The notes under the pieces: generated by a model
Told to the model about the DNA's origin: nothing
Databases searched by the model: none
What the model saw: only the letters and a program-made list of their open reading frames with translations
Shown: piece by piece, positions 57,086 to 64,000 of the stretch
Numbering within the stretch: position 1 is the first letter of the stretch
Layout: each line of letters opens with the position of its first letter
NCBI RefSeq assembly: GCF_018619335.1
Contig: NZ_JAHHDX010000090.1
Coordinates: 1 to 64,000, forward strand
Reading direction: 5' to 3'
Source: Alteromonas sp. ALT199
GTDB taxonomy: Bacteria > Pseudomonadota > Gammaproteobacteria > Enterobacterales > Alteromonadaceae
Length of the DNA: 64,000 nucleotides
Program-made: the position numbers and the translations under genes

Positions 57086-57116
57086 AGCGGGTACGTTCAA
57101 CGTGCCCGCTTTTTTA
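57086..57116 (+). terminator. Intrinsic terminator of the semialdehyde dehydrogenase
   Basis: AGCGGGTACG (57086-57095) pairs with CGTGCCCGCT (57101-57110), with one G-T pair, followed by TTTTT. Confidence 0.92.
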
Positions 57117-57206
57117 TTTGCTTTCGCTTTTAGTCTCTATTCATCTGGCCTACATCCCTCTGTTCATTGAACAATTTTACGCAGGTATCCGGTCTTTTAC
57201 TGTGAT

Positions 57207-58346
57207 ATGAATGTACAAATCACTAGGAAACGACATAAGGCGATGGCGATGAAGGTCTCACATAGACAGATAAGCGGTGCTGATTTAAGCGTTAGGAATA
57301 CGAAACACGTGAAACTTGAGAAGTGCGAGAAACGACGTAATAAAGTGCATGCAATCTCGTTAACCATGTTGATAACGACTTCCATTTTATCGATTTCTTC
57401 TGTAGCGCAGGCATCGTCTACATCGTTACTTCAGACCCCACCTAAACAGCAAAAACTAGCAAGCAAAGAGAATGAAAACACGGCCTCGATGACTTGTGAC
57501 AAAGTCTCAGTGCAGGTGTTAGGGTCGGGTGGACCTGAATTGGATGATGGCAGAACATCTAGCGCCTATGTGGTCTGGGTAGATGACAAAGCGCGGGTGT
57601 TGGTAGACGCTGGCAGCGGCAGTAGTGTTCAGTTCGGTGCTGCAGGGGCTTCATTTGAATCACTAGATGTGATTTTACTTTCCCACTTACACACCGACCA
57701 TTCAGCAGATTTACCGAGCTTTGTAAAAGGTGGCTATTTCACTAATCGCGAGAAAGATCTATGGGTTATGGGCCCGGACGGTAACCATACTATGCCCTCC
57801 ACTAACGCCTACGTATCATCGTTAGTTGGCGAGGAAGGCGCGTTTAAATATCTGTCTTCTTACACTATCGAAGGTCAAGACGACTACACAATATCGGCAA
57901 AAAGCGTTGCAAACGCCACATTAGAGCAGCCCTTTGAATACACAGTGAATAGTGATATTAGTGTCGAAGCTATGTCGGTGAATCACGGTCCCATACCAAC
58001 ACTTGCGTGGAAAGTTAAAGCTAACGGGTGTGAAGCGGTATTCTCTGGCGATACGAACAACAAGCAGGGAAATCTGGCTCGCTTTGCTAAGAGCGCCGAT
58101 CTTTTAGTGCTGCATAACGCGATTGACGACAACGCGGGGCGCGTAGCGAAGAATCTGCATATGACCCCGAAACAAATTATCGATATTGCTGAGCAGTCCA
58201 AAGCAAAACGAATTGTACTGTCTCATATTATGAAGCGCAGCGAATCGGGTTTAGACGCACTTGTCGAGGCAATTACGGTCGTAGCCGAAGGGCGTGTATA
58301 TGCTGCTCAAGAATTGATGAATATCGAGCTGCTTGAGGAAAACTAG
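57207..58346 (+). CDS. Periplasmic metallo-beta-lactamase-fold hydrolase
   Basis: A protein of up to 379 residues. The metallo-beta-lactamase motif is LLSHLHTDHSADLPSF, with later metal ligands NHGPIPT, SGDTNNKQ and LSHIMKRSE. A signal-like segment (ISLTMLITTSILSISSVAQA) ends near residue 70 of the long form, so the protein may start at one of several ATGs between 57207 and about 57366; the long form would have an odd basic 45-residue lead. Probably exported; substrate unknown. Confidence 0.78.
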   Translation: MNVQITRKRHKAMAMKVSHRQISGADLSVRNTKHVKLEKCEKRRNKVHAISLTMLITTSILSISSVAQASSTSLLQTPPKQQKLASKENENTASMTCDKVSVQVLGSGGPELDDGRTSSAYVVWVDDKARVLVDAGSGSSVQFGAAGASFESLDVILLSHLHTDHSADLPSFVKGGYFTNREKDLWVMGPDGNHTMPSTNAYVSSLVGEEGAFKYLSSYTIEGQDDYTISAKSVANATLEQPFEYTVNSDISVEAMSVNHGPIPTLAWKVKANGCEAVFSGDTNNKQGNLARFAKSADLLVLHNAIDDNAGRVAKNLHMTPKQIIDIAEQSKAKRIVLSHIMKRSESGLDALVEAITVVAEGRVYAAQELMNIELLEEN

Positions 58347-58377
58347 TCGCGTTTCAACTAGTAAACTTCTATACGGT

Positions 58378-58431
58378 ACCCTGTAATAAGGATATTGGGT
58401 TTTGCAGGTTTAAAGTAAAGTAGTACAGGGT
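58378..58431. repeat. Inverted repeat after the metallo-hydrolase gene
   Basis: ACCCTGTA (58378-58385) and TACAGGGT (58424-58431) form a perfect eight-base inverted repeat with 38 bases between, just upstream of a terminator; probably part of a structured 3' UTR. Confidence 0.35.
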
Positions 58432-58440
58432 GATGTAAAA

Positions 58441-58470
58441 AATGCAGAGCGTTTGGGCTCTGCATTTTTG
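58441..58470 (+). terminator. Intrinsic terminator of the metallo-hydrolase gene
   Basis: AATGCAGAGC (58441-58450) pairs with GCTCTGCATT (58457-58466), loop of six, then TTTG. Confidence 0.9.
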
Positions 58471-58582
58471 ATTCAGGCGTGTTTAATTAATACTCAGTAA
58501 GTCAACGTTTCGCGCAATTAGCAGTTACCAATTAGTGTTAGCCGTACTTTGCCTGTCTGTTTTTAAAATACTGCCTTACTTA

Positions 58583-60016
58583 TTACTGAGGCGCAAAAGG
58601 CAGCGGAATAGGAGTGCCGTTAACGCTGGCTTTGCCATCTTTAAGCTCCAGTTTTGTCTCATAACCCTTCTCGGTTTCTTTTATCAGACCTTGCTGGGCA
58701 AAGGTGCTTAACACCATAGGGGTTTGCTGCTCTACTGCGGCTTCGAGTTCTTCTGCTGTCATGTTTTGCGCTTGCGGCGTTGCCATTAATTGGCCCATCA
58801 TGTAACCAGACGCAACGCTTTGCGCAAAAGCTTTATCAGCGGTTATTTCTGCATTGGCCAATAGGTGTGTTACCCAGAAAGCTACATCTTCCATTGTACC
58901 CGGTAGCGCATCAATGCCAACTAACTTGGTATTAGCGTAGGCGGTAAACGAACCCTCAGGTAACGTCGCTTTAAGCTTTGTAATATTGAGTTCAGGCTCA
59001 ACCTTAAGCTGAGGAAGCAAGTTAGCCTCGACAAATTCCATCATCTTAGCGGGGACTTCTTCTGATGGGATCATTAGTGACGTGTTGCTAAAATCCTGAT
59101 AAGCCTTGATAAAATCTATGTCCAGATTATTTAAGGCAATGCCCAACATCATGTCTGAGGCTTCAAGCTCAGGTCCCACTACCTTATCAATGGCGTATTC
59201 CACATAAACATTGGCGGTGTTAGTGCTTTCATCAATTTCGGTGTCTGTAACCAGGGCAATATTTTCTAGCTGTACTGTTTCACCCGCTTCAAGGCCGGAC
59301 ACTTCCATAGTTTCGATAAGCGCTTTGACTTTAGATTCAAACAATTCGCCCTTGAAAGCTTCTACCATGCTGCCGTCATAGGTTACATCCATAGATAAAT
59401 TAGCCATATTCATCGAAAATTCATCAGCATTGATGCTTAGCGATTCACCTGACGAAGTATAGAGGGTTTGGCCTCCTTCAGGCTTAGCTTCACCGGTATA
59501 GCCTGAGAATAGCAGGGTAAAGCCTTCTTCCTCATTGGTTGCGCTAAGGGCTGGAATTACATCTTCATAGCTTAGACCGCCAAATAGCCCAACCACACCT
59601 TCATTGTGATAAATGGGCTGTTGCGCATCCCATTGAACGTACTCTCTTAATTCACCGCCATCAATCGACATCGTGTAATGAACGCGCCCTAATCCTACGC
59701 CGTCACCAAAGTACACAGGCCCGTGATGAGCAACCAAGGTAGCAGTTATGCTAGGGTTTTCTTCTAAAGGAACTTCAGCGGGATCGATATTCTGCGCGTT
59801 AAAAATCGCTTGAAAATCGAAGGCAAGTTTGACTTCTGCCGTTGTCGAAAACCAGCCTTTGTCGTACGAGAGTACTTCGGCTGAATAAACAGCTTGTTTA
59901 TTGAGTTCGCTTACGGCTTCGTTAACATTATCTTGAACGCTAGAGCCAATAAAGTAAGGGGCGACACCAAGCGCAACCAAAGTAACGCCAGCGCCAGTTA
60001 AAAGAGGTTTGTTCAT
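58583..60016 (-). CDS. DUF945 family protein (YdgA-like)
   Basis: A 477-residue protein with an N-terminal membrane helix (LLTGAGVTLVALGVAPYFIG) and a long periplasmic region. The GWFSTTAEVKL and GHHGPVYFGDG-like elements (here VAHHGPVYFGDGVG) mark the DUF945 family. Function unknown, possibly periplasmic or outer-membrane related. I start it at 60016; the frame is open 15 codons further upstream. It follows the gsp operon on the same strand, with a hairpin between, so it is probably a separate transcript. Confidence 0.82.
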   Translation of the reverse strand: MNKPLLTGAGVTLVALGVAPYFIGSSVQDNVNEAVSELNKQAVYSAEVLSYDKGWFSTTAEVKLAFDFQAIFNAQNIDPAEVPLEENPSITATLVAHHGPVYFGDGVGLGRVHYTMSIDGGELREYVQWDAQQPIYHNEGVVGLFGGLSYEDVIPALSATNEEEGFTLLFSGYTGEAKPEGGQTLYTSSGESLSINADEFSMNMANLSMDVTYDGSMVEAFKGELFESKVKALIETMEVSGLEAGETVQLENIALVTDTEIDESTNTANVYVEYAIDKVVGPELEASDMMLGIALNNLDIDFIKAYQDFSNTSLMIPSEEVPAKMMEFVEANLLPQLKVEPELNITKLKATLPEGSFTAYANTKLVGIDALPGTMEDVAFWVTHLLANAEITADKAFAQSVASGYMMGQLMATPQAQNMTAEELEAAVEQQTPMVLSTFAQQGLIKETEKGYETKLELKDGKASVNGTPIPLPFAPQ

Positions 60017-60103
60017 TTTACAATCCTTCGTTGAGTGTGTTCCAGTAGGCCCTGTCAGCAAATGGTCAGGGCTCGTTTTAAGTTGTTAATTTTACGTAGA
60101 TCT

Positions 60104-60859
60104 TTAAAGCTTTATAGGAATGTACCCGCTGCTATTAGGCGTACCAAACAAGCGAGCCGCTTGGTGTACTTCGTTGGGCAAGCCATTGTCGGGTTTAAAT
60201 TTACCGCTAACGCGGATATTTTTCATGTTGGTAGGAATAACCGCGTCCATAGACAAGCTTAACAAGTTAGGCTCGCTTACCATTATGCCAATGTCTTTCC
60301 CTTCGCAACGAAGTTTCGCTGAATAAGTACCGAAATCAATGGGCCCTTGTGTTCCCGCAACCGTGGCGTTTAACCAGTCTCCCGTGCCATCTAGCGACTC
60401 ACACGCTGGACCAAAAGTAAGGTCATTTAGCGAGACCTTAAATCTTCCGCCTGCATTTACAGGTAAGGGTAAGCGAACTTGTGCAAGCACTCTATCTACA
60501 GGCAGGTATAGCGTAAAGTTCTCGGTATTAATTGTATTTTGGCTGAAAAGCCCTGTGGTAACAGGCCCTTCAAACGCGATGTCATTTTTATCGCGAATAT
60601 TACCTGCTTTAAGGTCTAGCTTAATTTTACCCAGTAACATGTGAAGAGGGCTAAGTTCCCACTTAAGGTTGTTAACAGGCAAGCCGTTAACAACCACAGT
60701 CTGTGCTTTACCAGAAAATAAGGTTCCGCTTACTCCGCTTACTGAAACATTATTCGGTAGTGTTACACGACCAATAACCTGTACTGCGGGCATGTAAGCA
60801 ATAGCAAACAATAGGAAGGCAAGAATTCCGCCTACAATCCAACTAACTTTCGACTTCAT
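60104..60859 (-). CDS. gspN: Type II secretion protein GspN
   Basis: A 251-residue inner-membrane protein with one N-terminal helix (LAFLLFAIAYMPAVQVIG) and a periplasmic beta-rich region. It resembles GspN of Vibrio and Alteromonas, which is found at the end of many gsp operons and is not always essential. It overlaps gspM by four bases. Last recognisable gene of the operon. Confidence 0.88.
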   Translation of the reverse strand: MKSKVSWIVGGILAFLLFAIAYMPAVQVIGRVTLPNNVSVSGVSGTLFSGKAQTVVVNGLPVNNLKWELSPLHMLLGKIKLDLKAGNIRDKNDIAFEGPVTTGLFSQNTINTENFTLYLPVDRVLAQVRLPLPVNAGGRFKVSLNDLTFGPACESLDGTGDWLNATVAGTQGPIDFGTYSAKLRCEGKDIGIMVSEPNLLSLSMDAVIPTNMKNIRVSGKFKPDNGLPNEVHQAARLFGTPNSSGYIPIKL

Positions 60860-61335
60860 GCTTTACCTAACTGTAGTCGGCGAATTTTGATATAGCCCGG
60901 CGCATCTGCTTCAGCTATATCGGCTTGAAGAATAACCACACCCATGTTTTCCATGGCCTTAAGCCATTCTAAAACTGCGTTAAAGGGCGCTTGGTCTACC
61001 CATACTTGCAGTTCATCTCCTTGAGGCTGCATACGCGAAATAGCAATATCATGTTGGGCTGTGGTCCGGTTTACCGCTTGAGGTAACGACCCTGAAAACG
61101 CCCGCTTGCTACCCGAACTGCGACGTAACTGTTGTGCGCGTGCACCGCTGTCTTTCACCCAAACTAAAAGTGATTGCTGGTTATCAAGCAGTTGCTTTTG
61201 TTTGTCTAGCGCAGCATTAAGTGGCGACCAAACTGCAAAATAAAACAGTGCTATCACTATCACTACTGCTGAAATTAGTACTAACTTTTGCTCGCGTTCA
61301 GTGAGGGCTTTATATTTCTCTAAAAGTGCGTTCAC
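60856..61335 (-). CDS. gspM: Type II secretion protein GspM
   Basis: A 159-residue inner-membrane protein with a short cytoplasmic N-terminus, one membrane helix (LVLISAVVIVIALFYFAVW) and a ferredoxin-like periplasmic domain. The YKALTEREQKLVLI start is typical of GspM. It partners GspL in the assembly platform. Overlaps gspL by four bases. Confidence 0.93.
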   Translation of the reverse strand: MNALLEKYKALTEREQKLVLISAVVIVIALFYFAVWSPLNAALDKQKQLLDNQQSLLVWVKDSGARAQQLRRSSGSKRAFSGSLPQAVNRTTAQHDIAISRMQPQGDELQVWVDQAPFNAVLEWLKAMENMGVVILQADIAEADAPGYIKIRRLQLGKA

Positions 61336-62531
61336 AACGTACTCCTTACTGACACTGTGCCCACAACGCCATCGTCACGGTTATTAAAAGCGCCTTGTTC
61401 AACCACAAAACCCGCGTTTTCAGCACTGTGTTTAAACTGTTCCAAGGCTTCAAAGTTTTTGCCCTGCGCCTGAATACGAATTTCTGTGCGAGTGGCGTCA
61501 AAGCGCAATGTTTGTGGCTTAACGTCGGTGGCTGAAAAAGCTGGCGCAAGCTGATCTAACATAATAAGCATAGAAGCATCCCCTCCGCCCTGCTCTAACT
61601 TGGCCAGCTCGCTTTGAAGCTTTAATCGCACGTTGCGATAGCTACCAATATTGGGGAAGCCGGCTTTAACCGCACTACTTATTTCACTGCTAAGCGCCTG
61701 GTTTTGCGACTTTAGCTGATAAAGCGTAACGCCTTTATCTACTAAGCTAGTACACAGTGCAAGTACAGCAAGTACAGCGGCTACACGCCACTGGCTAAGC
61801 ACACCGCTGCGCTTACGTTTAATTTTGTATTCGCCTTGGCACAAGTTAAAGCTGCTTTGCATGGCTTCTTTAGCCAAAACTTGCATAGGTAATTCAAGTG
61901 GTGCCTGTGCTTCTTCTATATTTGGCAGACTGCTTAAATCGATACCTGCGTAGTTCGTGATAGTCACCGGCGCTTCTTGCTGCGCAGTGAAGTGCACCAA
62001 CGTAGGAAGTAACCAAGTTTGTTCGCCTTGAACCCCTTTAAATTCGTCTTGGCGAACCAGTAGCTGTTCACCTAAGGTCAGTACTGACCAGCCTTCGTGA
62101 GTAACAGGAACCGCTAGAACGTCAGGAATAAGGGTGTCGCAGAAAAGGCCAGCTTCGCTTAGCCAAGCTTGCCATTGCTCCATTTTTTCGTGGCTAACTA
62201 CAGCGACAGCTTGATTGTCGCCGCGCTTAGGGCCAATTGCGAAAAACTGCTGGCTGATATCGGTAGCTAGCTCATCTTCCAGCATAAACGGAATGGCAGA
62301 AATAATTCTACGCCCAGCTTTAGGCGGTAGTTCTACCCATTTAAGCAATATCTCGCTGCTAGGGGCTAAAGCAATAACGCTTCGCTGGCCAGCGCGTTCA
62401 GTAAGTGTAGATAAGTCTTCTGCACTGGGAAGTTCGCCAGATGCAATAATCTCGTCTTCAGATTTTGAATATACGAGCCAGCTTATCGGGTCTGTGTAGT
62501 TGGCGCCTAAACGCACCAATAATTGTTCCAT
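61332..62531 (-). CDS. gspL: Type II secretion protein GspL
   Basis: A 399-residue protein whose N-terminal part (1-245) is an actin-like cytoplasmic domain that binds the GspE ATPase; then a membrane helix (about 253-272) and a periplasmic ferredoxin-like domain. It is the link between ATPase and pseudopilus. The IALAPSSEILLKWVELP start segment is typical. It overlaps gspK by one base. Confidence 0.94.
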   Translation of the reverse strand: MEQLLVRLGANYTDPISWLVYSKSEDEIIASGELPSAEDLSTLTERAGQRSVIALAPSSEILLKWVELPPKAGRRIISAIPFMLEDELATDISQQFFAIGPKRGDNQAVAVVSHEKMEQWQAWLSEAGLFCDTLIPDVLAVPVTHEGWSVLTLGEQLLVRQDEFKGVQGEQTWLLPTLVHFTAQQEAPVTITNYAGIDLSSLPNIEEAQAPLELPMQVLAKEAMQSSFNLCQGEYKIKRKRSGVLSQWRVAAVLAVLALCTSLVDKGVTLYQLKSQNQALSSEISSAVKAGFPNIGSYRNVRLKLQSELAKLEQGGGDASMLIMLDQLAPAFSATDVKPQTLRFDATRTEIRIQAQGKNFEALEQFKHSAENAGFVVEQGAFNNRDDGVVGTVSVRSTL

Positions 62532-63613
62532 TAATAGGTTCCCCCAAACTCGCGATTCACAATGCTTACGCCACTATCGGCGCTTGCATGAAACACGGTG
62601 GAAAGCTTAAAGGTTGCTTTGTTGTATTGTGTTTTTGTATGCAACATAAAATATTCAGTTTTAACCGCAAACCATTCTTGTCGAGAGCTTGTTAAATTAA
62701 GCGCTTGAATAGATGGTTCACTCAAAAAGGCATTTGTATCATCCCATCCGTTTTGCGGACGGCTGTTGAGTAAACTTGAAGCTTGCTGGATATCAAGCCC
62801 CGTTAGGCCTGCTAAAAGTGGTGCATCTTCTTCTTCTAACGTATTAACGTTTATTTTTAGCTCACTGTAATCTGGGATCACGCAAATCAAAGGCATTAAG
62901 TCGCCCAGCCACGCTGGTGATACCCCGTTAATAATACGCAATTCACTTTTCGATGCCAGTGGTCCGTTAGCCGCAAGGTAAGGAAACTCTCTTGACTCAT
63001 ACTCGCTGTCTTCTGCGCCATAGGGGCGCATACTGTCATCTTCATCTACCCAATCAGCTAAACTGTCGCGCAGCGTATCGGCGGTAAAGTTGTCTAGCCC
63101 ATCTACGCTTAGTGATAGCAGCATGGTATGAAAGGCTTCCATAGCTTCGGTGGTATTACTTGAGGCGCTGCTCGATGTGCTATTTGCGTTATTCGAAGCG
63201 CTACCGGATGTTATCGCGTTAAGATTAAAGCAAGCTTGAAGGTCTTCTAAATTAGCCGTTAAGCCACCGTTTTCTAACGGATAGCTAAATTCTTGTGCCC
63301 AAGGTTGATCAATAGAAATAGTATCTGGGCTTTCATCTATCAGCGTCTGAATAGACTTGCGTGCAAAAGCTTCAGCGCCCATGGCATACCAATACGCCTG
63401 ATTATTGTCTTTTAAGTTCATAGTGCGCTGCACCTGCAGCTGCAATCGCGTACCCATTTCTGTAGCTAGCACGGCCACTAACGTCACAATCATAAGCACA
63501 ATCATCAGTGCCACACCCTTTTGTTTAGCTGGTGGGCTAGACAGTTGGCGCGTGCACATCGCCGCCTTAGCACGCGTCCGGTTTTTTAAAAGGCGTATTT
63601 TGATATTTGACAT
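62531..63613 (-). CDS. gspK: Type II secretion minor pseudopilin GspK
   Basis: A 360-residue pseudopilin that caps the pseudopilus tip with GspI and GspJ. The prepilin motif is KGVALMIVLMIVTLVAVLA near residues 33-51; cleavage would fall after the glycine. GspK is the only pseudopilin lacking the conserved Glu5 in the mature start, and here the fifth residue is Ile or Val, as expected. The large globular insert with many Ser/Asn is in the middle. Overlaps gspJ by one base. Confidence 0.94.
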   Translation of the reverse strand: MSNIKIRLLKNRTRAKAAMCTRQLSSPPAKQKGVALMIVLMIVTLVAVLATEMGTRLQLQVQRTMNLKDNNQAYWYAMGAEAFARKSIQTLIDESPDTISIDQPWAQEFSYPLENGGLTANLEDLQACFNLNAITSGSASNNANSTSSSASSNTTEAMEAFHTMLLSLSVDGLDNFTADTLRDSLADWVDEDDSMRPYGAEDSEYESREFPYLAANGPLASKSELRIINGVSPAWLGDLMPLICVIPDYSELKINVNTLEEEDAPLLAGLTGLDIQQASSLLNSRPQNGWDDTNAFLSEPSIQALNLTSSRQEWFAVKTEYFMLHTKTQYNKATFKLSTVFHASADSGVSIVNREFGGTY

Positions 63614-64000
63614 TATGACGATTCACCCGTGGTTAAGGTGAATTCCCTTCGAATTTTGCCAAAGTCTTTACTTACAAATTCTATAGCCACTGCCCGCGGT
63701 AACGCTGCGCCTTTGAAGCTTTCACTCCACGAGATATCCTCGTCTTCATCTAACGAACTGCTGTTGGAGGTGGCGAGAAACTCAATTTTTAAACTTTCTA
63801 TGTCTTCTAGCAGCACCCGTACTTTGGGTTCGTAGCCAATAACATTATCTACGTAATTACTGTAAAGGCGCTCAAGCTTGTTTTCTTGAAGTCTATAGGC
63901 AACAAACTGTAGGGTACTTCTCGGCAGCATCAGCTGCGGGTTGTGCCATCCGCCTCGCACAAAACCAATGCCATCATCATCGCTGTCGTCGGTTTCTCCG
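63613..64000 (-). CDS. gspJ: Type II secretion minor pseudopilin GspJ (5' end beyond window)
   Basis: The C-terminal 128 or so codons of gspJ, in frame to the window edge without a stop. The visible part contains FVRGGWHNPQL and the beta-rich end VAIEFVSKDFGKIRREFTL, typical of GspJ. The prepilin start lies outside. Its stop overlaps the gspK start by one base. It shows that the full operon (gspC to gspI) continues to the right. Confidence 0.88.
   Translation of the reverse strand, partial: GETDDSDDDGIGFVRGGWHNPQLMLPRSTLQFVAYRLQENKLERLYSNYVDNVIGYEPKVRVLLEDIESLKIEFLATSNSSSLDEDEDISWSESFKGAALPRAVAIEFVSKDFGKIRREFTLTTGESS

Noticed and set aside
26-64000. CRISPR arrays, tRNA or rRNA genes, insertion sequences, prophage
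   Set aside because: I looked for spaced direct repeats, cloverleaf-like segments, transposase or integrase motifs and found none.

Overview
The window is a stretch of gammaproteobacterial chromosome that looks like Alteromonas or a close relative in the Alteromonadales. The evidence is the close protein match of NfuA, LexA, IlvD, IlvA, PlsB, YheS and the glucan synthesis pair to their enterobacterial relatives, a moderate base composition, a marine-type caa3 cytochrome oxidase cluster, a type II secretion operon, and gene neighbourhoods shared with E. coli (nfuA-gntX-bioH, fkpA-slyX, yheV-yheS-yheT-yheU, cysQ-nudE-yrfG). I saw no rRNA, tRNA, CRISPR array, insertion sequence, integrase or phage gene. 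Almost everything reads as core genome, with accessory genes between the blocks.

Layout. 1-7.1 kb: branched-chain amino acid block (ilvY; then ilvD-ilvA overlapping by one base), with a ComM-type ATPase and a TRIC-type membrane protein between. 7.3-10.8 kb: plsB, then lexA behind two LexA boxes. 11.3-20.7 kb: the aerobic terminal oxidase cluster, with subunits II (carrying a C-terminal cytochrome c domain), I and III, the copper chaperone Cox11, SURF1, a Sco-like protein, heme A synthase, heme O synthase, Sco1 and a GNAT acetyltransferase, interrupted by one antisense DUF2909 gene. 20.8-26.1 kb: mostly unlinked accessory enzymes (polysaccharide deacetylase, MATE exporter, methyltransferase, glyoxalase-fold protein, Asp/Glu racemase). 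26.2-31.3 kb: nfuA, a large secreted M14 carboxypeptidase, gntX and bioH. 31.4-34.5 kb: a miniature flagellar-rod-like protein, an SprA-type metalloprotease-like protein and a papain/alpha-beta-hydrolase fusion. 34.9-46.8 kb: tex, greB, fkpA, a WD40 lipoprotein, slyX, a tiny cysteine-containing acidic protein behind an attenuator-like leader, an AsmA/DUF748 protein and the yhe genes. 46.8-51.9 kb: an outer-membrane barrel protein and opgGH. 51.9-58.4 kb: yceI, cysQ, nudE, yrfG, yjjX, a semialdehyde dehydrogenase and a periplasmic metallo-beta-lactamase-fold protein. 58.6-64 kb: a DUF945 protein and the distal end of the gsp operon, gspJ-K-L-M-N, with gspJ running off the window.

The cox cluster is the main functional unit: it holds apparently everything needed to build a heme-a, copper-containing oxidase (structural subunits, CuA and CuB metallochaperones, heme O and heme A synthases), with many genes overlapping or nearly touching. 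The most unusual objects are the papain/hydrolase fusion at 32.7-34.5 kb, the leader with two alternative 5' arms upstream of the 52-residue cysteine protein at 41.1 kb, the mini rod protein with its metalloprotease-like neighbour, a palindrome-rich element upstream of the barrel gene at 47.4 kb, and a small frameshifted reading frame at 55.4-55.6 kb. None of these is proven to be a new system; they are the places to look. All functions come from reading motifs, lengths and gene order by eye, without database searches.
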